Positions 45,806-54,435 of a stretch of 64,000 nucleotides of DNA are shown piece after piece. The notes beneath the pieces are model-generated. The model had not been told where the DNA came from. It worked only from the letters and a program-made list of their open reading frames with translations, and did not search any database. The DNA is taken from positions 1 to 64,000 of the forward strand of contig CAYGJS010000007.1 of NCBI GenBank assembly GCA_964350435.1. The letters are read 5' to 3'. The stretch is from TMED27 sp964350435 (GTDB taxonomy: Bacteria > Pseudomonadota > Alphaproteobacteria > Micavibrionales > Micavibrionaceae). Position 1 is the stretch's first letter. Each line of letters starts with the position of its first letter. Made by a program: the position numbers and the translations under genes.

Positions 45806-47002
45806 ATGAATAAAAACAGTCTAGATTTTGATGTTGTGATTATCGGCGCGGGCGCAGCGGGCCTCATGTGCGCGATTGAGGCGGGCAAGCGCGGGCGCAA
45901 TGTATGGCTTATAGACCACAGCCAAAAAATCGGCGAAAAAATCCGTATCTCCGGCGGCGGGCGGTGCAACTTCACCAATTTGCACACCAAGCCCGAAGCC
46001 TTTATCTCCGGCAATCCTCATTTCTGCAAATCCGCGCTCAAGCAATATACGCAGAGCGATTTCATCGCTCTAGTTAAAAAACACGGCATCACTTACCACG
46101 AAAAGGATAACAAGCTGGGGCAGCTTTTTTGTGACGGAAGCGCACAGCAAATCATCGATATGTTAATGAAGGAATGTGCGGATGCAGGCGTACGCCTCGA
46201 TGCTGGCACGAGCATTGAAAAGGTAAAATATAAGGATGGCACGTACAGTTTAAAAACCTCCAAAGGCTACGCAACCTGTCAGTCTTTGGTGATCGCCACG
46301 GGCGGATTATCGATTCCCAAAATCGACGCAACCCGTTTCGGCTATGACATCGCCAAACAATTCGGCTTACACGTACACGATACTTTCCCCGCCCTCGTCC
46401 CCTTCACGTTCCAAAGCGCTATTCTTGATCGGTGTAAGGAGCTGAGCGGCCTTGCGGTCGATGCGATTGTATCTTGCGGCAAATCCAGTTTCCGCGAAGG
46501 CCTTCTGTTCACCCATCGCGGCCTCAGCGGCCCCAGCATCCTGCAAATCTCCTCATATTGGCGAGAAGGCGATGAGATCGCCGTAAACCTCGCCCCCGAT
46601 CGCGATATCGCTGGCCTTCTCAAAGGCCATAAGAAACACACGCCCAAGAAGGACGTATCCACCGCACTGTCTATGGCGATCCCCGCGCGGCTTGCAGAAA
46701 GCATCTGCGAATCGGTTGGCATCGTTGGCCGCCTTGCCGATCTGCCGGATAAGAAGCTGGACACCATCGCCCGCGCTGCGAATGACTGGCGCATCAAACC
46801 CGCAGGCACAGAAGGTTACCGCACCGCAGAAGTCACGCGTTGCGGCGTTGACACCAGCGAACTCTCCTCCAAAACTTTTGAAACAAACAAACAACCCGGC
46901 CTGTATTTCATCGGCGAAGTTGTGGATGTGACGGGACATCTTGGCGGCTATAACTTCCAATGGGCATGGTCATCGGGCTATGTCGCAGGGCAAAATGTTT
47001 AA
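45806..47002 (+). CDS. HI0933/BaiN-type flavoprotein
   Basis: NAD(P)/FAD-dependent oxidoreductase of the HI0933 family, 398 residues. The FAD-binding motif VVIIGAGAAGLMCAIEA lies at residues 10-26, followed by GGRCNFTN and, near the end, GEVVDVTGHLGGYNFQWAWSSG, all family hallmarks. In the gut bacterium BaiN the enzyme saturates bile-acid double bonds, but most members are uncharacterised, so no substrate is assigned. Confidence 0.9.
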   Translation: MNKNSLDFDVVIIGAGAAGLMCAIEAGKRGRNVWLIDHSQKIGEKIRISGGGRCNFTNLHTKPEAFISGNPHFCKSALKQYTQSDFIALVKKHGITYHEKDNKLGQLFCDGSAQQIIDMLMKECADAGVRLDAGTSIEKVKYKDGTYSLKTSKGYATCQSLVIATGGLSIPKIDATRFGYDIAKQFGLHVHDTFPALVPFTFQSAILDRCKELSGLAVDAIVSCGKSSFREGLLFTHRGLSGPSILQISSYWREGDEIAVNLAPDRDIAGLLKGHKKHTPKKDVSTALSMAIPARLAESICESVGIVGRLADLPDKKLDTIARAANDWRIKPAGTEGYRTAEVTRCGVDTSELSSKTFETNKQPGLYFIGEVVDVTGHLGGYNFQWAWSSGYVAGQNV

Positions 47003-47007
47003 TCACC

Positions 47008-47077
47008 GTCATTGCGAGGAGCGCAGCGACGCGGCAATCTAAATCATTATGGATCGCTTCGCTTTGCTCGCAATGAC
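47008..47077. repeat. Palindromic interspersed repeat
   Basis: GTCATTGCGAGGAGCGCAGC at the left reappears as the imperfect inverted complement GCTTTGCTCGCAATGAC at the right (47061-47077). This is the type of dispersed palindrome found repeatedly in some alphaproteobacterial genomes. It begins 6 bases after the flavoprotein stop and ends 15 bases before the ArsC/YffB-like start, filling the space between them. Confidence 0.8.
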
Positions 47078-47092
47078 AATAAGGACCATGCC

Positions 47093-47434
47093 ATGACCAC
47101 CATCTACGGAATCAAAAATTGTGACACCATGAAAAAGGCTTTCAACTGGCTGGATGAAAACGGCGTGGCATACGAATTCCATGATTATAAAAAGAGCGGC
47201 GCGGATGAGGCGACCCTTCGCGCGGCAATCAAACATCATGGCTGGGAAAATGTGATTAACCGCAAAGGCACAACGTGGCGCAAACTTTCCGATGATGTAA
47301 AAACCTCCATGAACGAAACCGCCGCCATCAAAATCGCCCTCGAAAACCCGAGCATCATCAAACGCCCGCTCGTATTACACGAAGGCAAAACCTATTTGGG
47401 ATTTTCACCGAATATCTTCAAACAGATTTTTTAG
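47093..47434 (+). CDS. ArsC/Spx/YffB-like protein
   Basis: 113-residue thioredoxin-fold protein of the arsenate reductase/Spx family, YffB-like: a single active cysteine in IKNCDTMKKAF, Arg in NRKGTTWRKL and the IIKRPLVL segment. These are probably glutathione-linked reductases; arsenate as substrate is not established. ATG 47093 with AAGGACC upstream fits; the longer frame from 47012 reads through a palindromic repeat and is not part of the protein. Confidence 0.88.
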   Translation: MTTIYGIKNCDTMKKAFNWLDENGVAYEFHDYKKSGADEATLRAAIKHHGWENVINRKGTTWRKLSDDVKTSMNETAAIKIALENPSIIKRPLVLHEGKTYLGFSPNIFKQIF

Positions 47435-47547
47435 ATGGGATTTCTTTCGCGGCAGCGCTTTGCCCCTTGCGAAAGTGGCAAACGCTAAACTCGGCTATGC
47501 CTCGCAAAGCTGTATGTCGAACCTGCGGGCTCTCAATCTCTCACTAT

Positions 47548-47652
47548 ATTTTCCTTTATTAGAGACAAATATACAAGGCACAAGGAGCGGAGCGTATTTG
47601 ACATACGTAAGCGACGAGTAACGAAGTAGATTTGGCTCTAATAAAGGAAAAT
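47548..47652. repeat. Palindromic element, copy B
   Basis: Arms 47548-47570 and 47630-47652 are a 23-base inverted repeat with one mismatch (ATTTTCCTTTATTAGAG...). The core (from 47573) shares 34 of 50 bases with copy A at 17512-17561. Its right end coincides with the last base of the tRNA-Ser gene, so on the - strand the tRNA transcript would run straight into this long hairpin. Confidence 0.7.
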
Positions 47653-47742
47653 GGAGGTGAGGATGGGATTCGAACCCACGTGGGGCTATGAACCCCAACA
47701 CGCTTTCCAAGCGTGCGCCTTCAGCCACTCGGCCACCTCACC
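47652..47742 (-). tRNA. tRNA-Ser (anticodon GGA)
   Basis: Cloverleaf read on the - strand: acceptor GGTGAGG (47742-47736) with CCTCACC (47662-47656), anticodon arm CACGC-TTGGAAA-GCGTG with anticodon GGA (47708-47706), long variable arm TGGGG...CCCCA as expected for Ser, T arm TGGG-TTCGAAT-CCCA, and encoded CCA (47654-47652). The discriminator base is U (47655), whereas bacterial tRNA-Ser usually has G there. Confidence 0.95.
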
Positions 47743-47900
47743 GCTCTCTAAATTAACCCGTTAAGGCCAAAAGAACGCCGCACCTTACCCACAAAGTTCC
47801 ATGAAATCAATATATTCATGCGGGCTCTATCTGAGGGCTTTGCGAATATTGGTTTCCAGTGTAAAATCAAATCGATTGAAACCCACCGAGTGACCTGAAC

Positions 47901-48347
47901 ATGCGCGGCCTTCCTCTTATACTCCTTCTTCTGATCCCCGCTCTTATTGCGCTGGGACATGATATTTACCTGTTTTATATCCACGAGATTGAGCCGCTTC
48001 AGGTGATCACCTTCGATAATCTTCTACGCTTGCTCCAGGAAAAGTGGAAATTTGCCGCGCTCGGCTTTATCTGGACGAATTATGACGTCGAAAGCTATAA
48101 AATGACGGTCGAAAGCGTATCTCAGGAAGACTGGGCGGTTATTGACTGGATTTTGACCTTCAAGGCCTTTTTTGTCGGCTTGGGTTTTGCAGGACTCTTC
48201 CTCGTCCCCTTCACTTTCATGGCGTTACTGGGCAAAGGCCCGCTGGCCAGCGAGGGAAGTGGCCCCGTCTATGGCGGGAATGATAAAAAATCCAATCCGC
48301 TGGGCAGCCGCGCAGAAACAAAAAAATATAAATATAAGCGTAAATAA
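47901..48347 (+). CDS. Small two-helix membrane protein
   Basis: 148-residue protein, no family recognised. A first membrane segment at about 4-29 and a second at about 87-110, with a charged, aromatic-rich segment between and a Lys-rich C-terminal tail. The topology suggests the loop faces the periplasm. Translation start ATG 47901 has no clear ribosome-binding site. Convergent with the hydrolase at 48353. Confidence 0.6.
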   Translation: MRGLPLILLLLIPALIALGHDIYLFYIHEIEPLQVITFDNLLRLLQEKWKFAALGFIWTNYDVESYKMTVESVSQEDWAVIDWILTFKAFFVGLGFAGLFLVPFTFMALLGKGPLASEGSGPVYGGNDKKSNPLGSRAETKKYKYKRK

Positions 48348-48352
48348 CCGCC

Positions 48353-49123
48353 CTAGCGAATATTCGAAAGCGAGCGCACTTCGCGGTCAATAATCTCAAG
48401 ATCTTCAGGGCGTGAAAGCCTGTGATCCCCATCATCGATATAAACAATATCAACCGCCGCGCCGGTGTATTTTTTCTGGATCTTTGCTGCCACCTCCCAA
48501 GGCACATCTTTATCCTGCATGCCCTGCACCAGCCTGATCGGAAAATCTATATGCTGCTCCGAAGTCAAAAGCAGATGCGCCTTGGCCTCCTCATAAAAAC
48601 TACGGGTATAATGATAAGGGTCATCGCTGTAATCATTAGGCACAGCCACTGCGCCCTTACTCATAAGTTCCTGCTGCTCCGCTGGACTTAAGGCCTTAAA
48701 AATATCCTCGCTGAAATCAGGAGCCGCCGCGACCCCGACCACCCCCTGCACCGCGCCTGCGCGATGTTTCGCCAGCAAAAGCGCAATCCAGCCGCCCATC
48801 GAAGAACCAACAACAATCACCGGCCCGCCTGTTGTTAGAACAATATAATCCAGCACATCCAGTGCATCGCCCATCCATGCGCCGATGCTGCCGTCTTCGA
48901 ATTTTCCGCCCGATTGACCGTGCCCGCTATAATCAAAACGCGTATAGCCCTGCCCCCTTGCGGCGCAGGCACCCTCGAGATACTGCGCCTTTGTCCCCGT
49001 CATATCAGAACGATAACCCCCACAAAACAGCACATGCGGATATTTCGCGCCCGTTTCGGTCGCGGGTGTGTTGATATACGCTAATCTGGATTTGCCTTCG
49101 CGCTCTAAAAATGAGATGTTCAT
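48353..49123 (-). CDS. Alpha/beta hydrolase, ABHD10-like
   Basis: 256-residue cytosolic serine hydrolase with the nucleophile motif GSSMGG, acid in MQDKDVPWE and His in DGDHRLS. The FCGGYRSDMTGTKA and DYSGHGQS segments recall ABHD10-type esterases. Substrate unknown. Confidence 0.85.
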   Translation of the reverse strand: MNISFLEREGKSRLAYINTPATETGAKYPHVLFCGGYRSDMTGTKAQYLEGACAARGQGYTRFDYSGHGQSGGKFEDGSIGAWMGDALDVLDYIVLTTGGPVIVVGSSMGGWIALLLAKHRAGAVQGVVGVAAAPDFSEDIFKALSPAEQQELMSKGAVAVPNDYSDDPYHYTRSFYEEAKAHLLLTSEQHIDFPIRLVQGMQDKDVPWEVAAKIQKKYTGAAVDIVYIDDGDHRLSRPEDLEIIDREVRSLSNIR

Positions 49124-49212
49124 CTGCGTTTATACCCTTGTTATTCTGCTCAAGTGTATAGATAAACGCGAAGACAACAAAACCCCTGATAAGGCTTTTA
49201 AGGATTTTTTTT

Positions 49213-50451
49213 GTGAACGGCTTTCAAACCCAACCGGTGATTTTACAAATTATCCCCGAACTCGGTCCCGGCGGCGCAGAGCAAGGATGTATTGATATAG
49301 CCTCAGAACTTGTCGCCAGCGGCGCGCAGGCGATCATCGTCTCAAACGGCGGTTCTCGTGTGAATGAGTTGGCCCGTATAGGCGCAGTGCATATCAACAT
49401 GCCTGTGCATTCCAAGAACCCCTATGTCATGTGGAAGAACATTGGCCGCCTGAAACGCATTATCGAGCGGTATAACGTCAATATCGTCCACGCAAGAAGC
49501 CGCGCCCCGGCATGGAGTGCCTTTTACGCCTGCAAGAAAACCCGCGCCCATTTTGTTACCACCTGCCATGCGCCCTATAACATCAGCGGCGAGACAAAAA
49601 AATTCTATAACAGTTCAATCGCGCAAGGGGAGCGCGTCATCGCCATTTCGCACTACGTGGCCCAATATCTTCGCGACAATTACAAATTGACCGATACTGT
49701 CATCCGCCTGATCCCGCGCGGTATCCCGATGGATCGGTTCCATCCCACCGCCGTCACGCCGCAGCGTCTGATCGGCCTGGCTAGAGATTGGCGCATTCCA
49801 GATGGCGCAAATATTGTCATGCTCCCTGGGCGCCTCACGCGCTGGAAAGGCCATACGGTTTTGATCGAAGCGATGGAAAAGCTCAATCGCAAGGATTTGT
49901 TTTGCGTCATTATCGGCTCTGATCAAGGGCGCAAGGAATACCGCAAAGAGCTGGAAGACCTCATCGCCGCGAAAAATCTCGGCGGACAAGTGCGGATGGT
50001 TGATCACTGCAATGATATGCCCGCCGCCTATATGCTGGCGACCGTTGTTGTTTGCCCCTCCACCGACCCCGAAGGTTTTGGCCGCGTCCCCGTAGAAGCG
50101 CAGGCCATGGGCCGCCCGATTGTCGCCGCCGATCATGGCGGCGCGCAGGAAACTATTTTGCGCGGACAAACAGGATGGTTGGTGGAGCCGGGCGATGCTG
50201 CCGCCCTCGCTCAGGCCATCGAAGAGGCCCTTGCGCTCAACCCGACACAGCGCGCAATGCTTGCCACACGCGCCATGAACCATGTCGCCCAGCATTTCAC
50301 AAAAGAACAAATGGGTGACAAAACCCTGAATGTCTACGCCGAATTGCTGCGCGGTGAAATCATCCCCGCAGATCACACCCACCCATTCCATGCGCAGCAT
50401 CCATCAGGCATATCATCCGGCAATCCCCCCTTAAACAGAGCCGCCGAATGA
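49213..50451 (+). CDS. GT4-family glycosyltransferase
   Basis: GT-B glycosyltransferase of family 4, probably adding a sugar to a cell-surface glycan. The 412-residue protein has the N-terminal GPGGAEQ acceptor-side motif and the C-terminal EGFGRVPVEAQAMGRPIVAADHGGAQE nucleotide-sugar site with the family's EX7E glutamates. GTG start with AAGGA upstream. It overlaps the next gene by 4 bp (ATGA), so the two are coupled. Confidence 0.92.
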   Translation: MNGFQTQPVILQIIPELGPGGAEQGCIDIASELVASGAQAIIVSNGGSRVNELARIGAVHINMPVHSKNPYVMWKNIGRLKRIIERYNVNIVHARSRAPAWSAFYACKKTRAHFVTTCHAPYNISGETKKFYNSSIAQGERVIAISHYVAQYLRDNYKLTDTVIRLIPRGIPMDRFHPTAVTPQRLIGLARDWRIPDGANIVMLPGRLTRWKGHTVLIEAMEKLNRKDLFCVIIGSDQGRKEYRKELEDLIAAKNLGGQVRMVDHCNDMPAAYMLATVVVCPSTDPEGFGRVPVEAQAMGRPIVAADHGGAQETILRGQTGWLVEPGDAAALAQAIEEALALNPTQRAMLATRAMNHVAQHFTKEQMGDKTLNVYAELLRGEIIPADHTHPFHAQHPSGISSGNPPLNRAAE

Positions 50452-51422
50452 AGGCCAAAGCCATGAACAAGCCGCGAATCCTGGTTATAAAACTCGGCGC
50501 GTTGGGGGATTTTATCCAAGCCCTCGGTCCCATGGCAGCAATCCGCGCCCATCACCCTGATGCATACATCACGCTTCTGACCACCGCACCATTTGAGAAT
50601 TTTGCAAAAGAATGTGGTTATTGCGATGATATTTGGATCGATGAAAAACCTAAACTGCTGAATCTAAAAAAATGGCAGGCCATGAAATCCGATCTCAACG
50701 CCGCCGGCTTCACGCGCATTTACGATCTGCAAAACAGTGACCGCACAGGATTTTACTTTAAACTGCTGCGCAAAAAAAACCGCCCGGAATGGGTCGGCAT
50801 CGCCAAAGGCGCATCCCACCGCAACCTCTCCAAAGACCGCACAGCCGGCCATGCCTTTGATGGGCATGTGCAAACCCTTAAGCTCGCAGGCATAGAAAAA
50901 GTCGATATTGATGATCTGTCATGGATGAAGGCGGATATCTCGGCCTTTCCCACAAGTGAACAATACGTTCTGATCGTGCCCGGCTGCGCCCCCAGCCGCC
51001 CTGAAAAACGCTGGCCGTCCGAAAAATATGGCCGCCTTTCAAAACTCATTTTCTCACTTGGATATAGGCCTGTAATACTCGGCACCCACCCTGAAAAACC
51101 GCTCGCGGATCAAATCATAAAAATCTGCCCGCAAGCCCTCGACCTCACAGGTCAGACATCACTGCACCAGATCGCGAGCCTTGCCAGAAATGCTGCAGGT
51201 GCCATCGGCAATGATACCGGGCCGATGCACCTGATCGCCGCCACCGGCTGCCCCGCCCTCGTGTTATTCTCAAACAGCAGCAACCCGCAAAAACATCTGC
51301 CCAAAGGCAAAAATGTTCGGTACTTACAAAAAGACAAAATCGAAGATATTATGAGCGAAGAGGTCATTCAGACCTTCAAGCCCAAAGGACAACCCGAAGT
51401 AAAAACCAAAACGCTTCACTGA
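50448..51422 (+). CDS. GT9-family (heptosyltransferase-like) glycosyltransferase
   Basis: GT-B enzyme of family 9, which includes LPS heptosyltransferases. The 324-residue protein has the N-terminal IKLGALGDFIQALGPM motif, the central PGCAPSRPEKRWP segment and the GNDTGPMHLIAATGCPALVLF site. With its coupled GT4 partner it suggests two steps in building an LPS core or other surface glycan. Donor sugar not determined. A second ATG at codon 6 (50463) is also possible. Confidence 0.9.
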   Translation: MKAKAMNKPRILVIKLGALGDFIQALGPMAAIRAHHPDAYITLLTTAPFENFAKECGYCDDIWIDEKPKLLNLKKWQAMKSDLNAAGFTRIYDLQNSDRTGFYFKLLRKKNRPEWVGIAKGASHRNLSKDRTAGHAFDGHVQTLKLAGIEKVDIDDLSWMKADISAFPTSEQYVLIVPGCAPSRPEKRWPSEKYGRLSKLIFSLGYRPVILGTHPEKPLADQIIKICPQALDLTGQTSLHQIASLARNAAGAIGNDTGPMHLIAATGCPALVLFSNSSNPQKHLPKGKNVRYLQKDKIEDIMSEEVIQTFKPKGQPEVKTKTLH

Positions 51423-51424
51423 AA

Positions 51425-51739
51425 TTAAGTGTTATCTTCTGCCAAAAGCTGGGAAAAAAGCTTCTCAAGCAGGAACAGAATTTCCCTCGTCGCATCATCC
51501 TTAATCGAATAATAAATCGTCTGCGCATCCCGCCGCGTCTTCACAATTCCATCACGGCGAAGCCGCGCCAGATGCTGCGATAACGCCGACTGGCTCAGCC
51601 CAATAATATCTTCTAATGCACCAACGGAAAGCTCCTCGCGCTTGAGAGAACAGACAATCATAAGCCGTTTTTCATTCGCAAGAGCCTTAAGCAACGTCAC
51701 AGCAGCTTGTACATTTTTTTCTATATACGGCGCAGTCAT
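51425..51739 (-). CDS. ArsR-family regulator, BigR/SqrR-like
   Basis: Winged-helix repressor of 104 residues (ATG 51739). The recognition helix is GLSQSALSQHLARLRRDGIV. It lacks the ELCVC metal site. Cys30 or so, in LMIVCSLKREE, matches the first redox cysteine of BigR/SqrR persulfide sensors, but the second cysteine of that pair is replaced by Ser (KLFSQLL). It is divergent from gmk with a 249-bp AT-rich gap. Any regulated target is not evident. Confidence 0.85.
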   Translation of the reverse strand: MTAPYIEKNVQAAVTLLKALANEKRLMIVCSLKREELSVGALEDIIGLSQSALSQHLARLRRDGIVKTRRDAQTIYYSIKDDATREILFLLEKLFSQLLAEDNT

Positions 51740-51988
51740 CACAAATAAATCTTCTTTTAATAAAGTTTATAATATCAATTATGCAGCAACCCAGACAAAC
51801 AACCATCAATACAATATATACCAAAAGACCGTTAAATTGTATAAAATTTCACTTCAAAACTCTAATATACTAAAAAACTGACAAAACTGTAGAATTATAA
51901 CACAACGTGCCCGGCCAAAAATCAGGACACAGACTTGCGATGACTACAAAAACCATACTATGCTCATACAAATAAAAAGAGGTTATCT

Positions 51989-52630
51989 TTGAGCACTTTA
52001 AAACGCCGCGGTTTAATGTTTGTAATGTCTTCACCTTCCGGTGCGGGAAAGACCACCATCACGCGTGCGCTCCTGAAAAACAATCCCGATGTCACAATTT
52101 CAATATCCGCCACCACAAGGCCGCGCCGCGCCGGTGAAGTCCATGGTCAGGATTATTTTTTCGTCACCACCGACGAATTCCGCGAAATGGTCGATAGCGG
52201 GCAGATGCTCGAACACGCCAAAGTTTTCGATCATTATTACGGTACGCCGCGCGCCCCTGTAGAAAAATCCATGGCCGCAGGTCAGGACGTTATTTTTGAT
52301 ATCGACTGGCAGGGTACACAGCAACTGGTTGAAATTGCCCGTGACGATCTGGTCACGGTTTTCATCCTGCCGCCCTCAAAACAGGAACTGGAAAAACGCC
52401 TCCGCACCCGCTCGCAAGATACGCTCGAAAGCGAGGAAGATATTCGCCATCGCATGTCCAAAGCCGAATCCGAAATGTCACACTATAGCGAATATGACTA
52501 CGTCATCATCAACAACGATGTCGATATCGCCATCAACAAAGCCCAGCTCATTATGGATGGCGAACGTTTAAAACGCAGCAGAATGGTAGGGCTATCCGAT
52601 TTTGTGCGCGGCCTGATAAGTGGGCTTTAA
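51989..52630 (+). CDS. gmk: Guanylate kinase
   Basis: Phosphorylates GMP to GDP. The 213-residue protein has the P-loop SSPSGAGKTTI, the GMP-site segments SATTRPRRAGEVHGQDYFF and DIDWQGTQQL, and normal length. TTG start with AAGAGG seven bases upstream. Its stop codon shares bases with the rsmA stop on the other strand. Confidence 0.96.
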   Translation: MSTLKRRGLMFVMSSPSGAGKTTITRALLKNNPDVTISISATTRPRRAGEVHGQDYFFVTTDEFREMVDSGQMLEHAKVFDHYYGTPRAPVEKSMAAGQDVIFDIDWQGTQQLVEIARDDLVTVFILPPSKQELEKRLRTRSQDTLESEEDIRHRMSKAESEMSHYSEYDYVIINNDVDIAINKAQLIMDGERLKRSRMVGLSDFVRGLISGL

Positions 52631-53487
52631 TCCTGAATGGCCAGCGCGAGCGCTACAAATTCAGCAACGCTTAAATCTTCAGCCCGTTTGGTTTCATCAA
52701 TGCCCGCCGCTTTAAGTCCAGCCGCATACTCCCCCAGCGAAGAGCGCAGCATTTTTCTTCGCTGCCCGAACGCCGCAGCAACAACTTTTTCCATTCTATC
52801 AAAAGAAGGCGCGTCAGAAGCAAGGACGCGTGGCTTGAAATGCACAATCGAAGACTTCACCTTTGGCGGAGGAATAAAAGCCGCCCCAGGCAAATCAAAA
52901 ACAATTTTCGCCTCACAAAGCCACTGTGCCATGACAGACAGCCGCCCATAAGCCTTGCTGCTTATTTTGGCAACAATGCGCTGCGCCACTTCTTTTTGAA
53001 ACATCAATGTCATAGATTGAAACGCGCCCGCATCCATGCGTAAATCTTTAAGCCAGCCAATCAAAAGCGGTGTTGCTATGTTATATGGAAGGTTCGCCAC
53101 AAGCGCACGCGGCGGCGGCGCAAGGGCGCAGATATCGGTTTTAAGGGCATCGCCATGCACAATATCAAGCGCCCCGCCTGCAGCAATTTTCAAAGATTCC
53201 AGCGCCGCAATCGCCCGCATATCATACTCAACCGCGCATACATGTTTGGCACCGCCACGCAGCAATGAACGGGTGAGACCGCCGGGGCCCGGCCCTATCT
53301 CAATCGCTGTGACTGCCGATAAATCACCGGCAGCGCGCACAACTTTGTCCGTAATATTCTGGTCGAGCAAAAAATTCTGCCCCAGCGATTTTTCCGCCCG
53401 CAAATCATGTACGGAAATCACCTCCCGAAGCGGTGGCAGAGCATCAAGCGCAGCAATTCTTTCCTCAAGAAGCAAGGCGATTATCAA
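52627..53487 (-). CDS. rsmA: 16S rRNA dimethyladenosine transferase
   Basis: KsgA: dimethylates two adjacent adenines in helix 45 of 16S rRNA during 30S maturation. The 286-residue protein has KSLGQNFLLDQN, the SAM motif EIGPGPGGLTRSLL and the catalytic NLPYNIATPLL. It overlaps the end of surA by 23 bp, so it is coupled to it. pdxA, which often lies between surA and rsmA, is absent. Confidence 0.96.
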   Translation of the reverse strand: MIIALLLEERIAALDALPPLREVISVHDLRAEKSLGQNFLLDQNITDKVVRAAGDLSAVTAIEIGPGPGGLTRSLLRGGAKHVCAVEYDMRAIAALESLKIAAGGALDIVHGDALKTDICALAPPPRALVANLPYNIATPLLIGWLKDLRMDAGAFQSMTLMFQKEVAQRIVAKISSKAYGRLSVMAQWLCEAKIVFDLPGAAFIPPPKVKSSIVHFKPRVLASDAPSFDRMEKVVAAAFGQRRKMLRSSLGEYAAGLKAAGIDETKRAEDLSVAEFVALALAIQD

Positions 53488-54418
53488 TAAAGGCCGAAGA
53501 TTTCAAATCCAGAAAATACCGCCGCGCAAGATTTTGCAAACGAAGCTGCCCCAGATAATTGAATACGCCGTCACGCGTGGGAATGGTTTCATCACTGATA
53601 ACGCGTTGATCCCGTACCAGCAATATATGCAAACCGGAGAGCGAACGAACAGGATCACCGATCTGCCCCGCAGCAATTTGTGGCAAAGCAGCGTCGAGCT
53701 CCTGCGCCAGCTGACCTTCCTGAATCCAGCCGCGATCCCCCCCCTGCGCCGCGCCCGCAGATTTGGAAAATTGCTGCGCTAACTTCCCGAACGGAACTTT
53801 GCCGCCGCGAATTTCCTGTACGAGCTTACCCGCCAGTTCGCGGATATTCTGCTCTTCTTTCGCGTCGTCAATCGGCAGAAAAATTTCGGAAACCAGATAC
53901 TCCGTCTTGCCTTTGCTCGCCTCAAGACGCTCCAGCATATTATTAACATCCCCCTCGCTGACATTCACTTGCGGCGTCAACCGAATCTGCACAACCTTCT
54001 TCCAGGCCAGCTGGGAACGAATTTGATCCTCAAGGGTTGAAATATTGATTCCGCTGCGTTTCATGATTTCACGGAATTGATCGGCTTCAAAATTATTGTT
54101 CTTGGCAATTTCTGCAAAACCGTCATTGATTTCGGCTTGCGAGACCTCAAGACTGAGCCGCTCTGCTTCTTGCAGCCGGATCTGCTCCTCGATCAGATTG
54201 CCCATAATCTGAGGCACCAGATTTTGCAGGATATCAGGATTATTCGGCAAACCTGAAGACACCATAATCAAACGCAAACGATCATCGAGATCGGATTTCG
54301 TAATCACCCCGTCATTGACGACAATGGCGATTTCGCCGCTATTGGCACTTGCACGCACAGCAGGGGACACCGCAAAAACAAACATGGCCATAAGAATAAG
54401 GGTCAATATACGCATCAT
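53465..54418 (-). CDS. surA: SurA-like periplasmic peptidyl-prolyl isomerase
   Basis: Periplasmic chaperone for outer-membrane proteins. The 317-residue protein has a signal peptide (cleaved near VRASA), a SurA N-terminal domain (IAIVVNDGVITKSDLDDRL) and one parvulin domain (about 170-275; GGDRGWIQEGQLAQEL). E. coli SurA has two such domains, so this is the shorter form. It probably serves the outer-membrane parts of this cell, including the TolC-like protein. Coupled to rsmA. Confidence 0.93.
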   Translation of the reverse strand: MMRILTLILMAMFVFAVSPAVRASANSGEIAIVVNDGVITKSDLDDRLRLIMVSSGLPNNPDILQNLVPQIMGNLIEEQIRLQEAERLSLEVSQAEINDGFAEIAKNNNFEADQFREIMKRSGINISTLEDQIRSQLAWKKVVQIRLTPQVNVSEGDVNNMLERLEASKGKTEYLVSEIFLPIDDAKEEQNIRELAGKLVQEIRGGKVPFGKLAQQFSKSAGAAQGGDRGWIQEGQLAQELDAALPQIAAGQIGDPVRSLSGLHILLVRDQRVISDETIPTRDGVFNYLGQLRLQNLARRYFLDLKSSAFIDNRLAS

Positions 54419-54435
54419 AAATTTTGTCCTAATGT

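Noticed and set aside
47495..47728. 77-residue open frame on the - strand
   Set aside because: It is read through the tRNA-Ser gene and the palindromic element.
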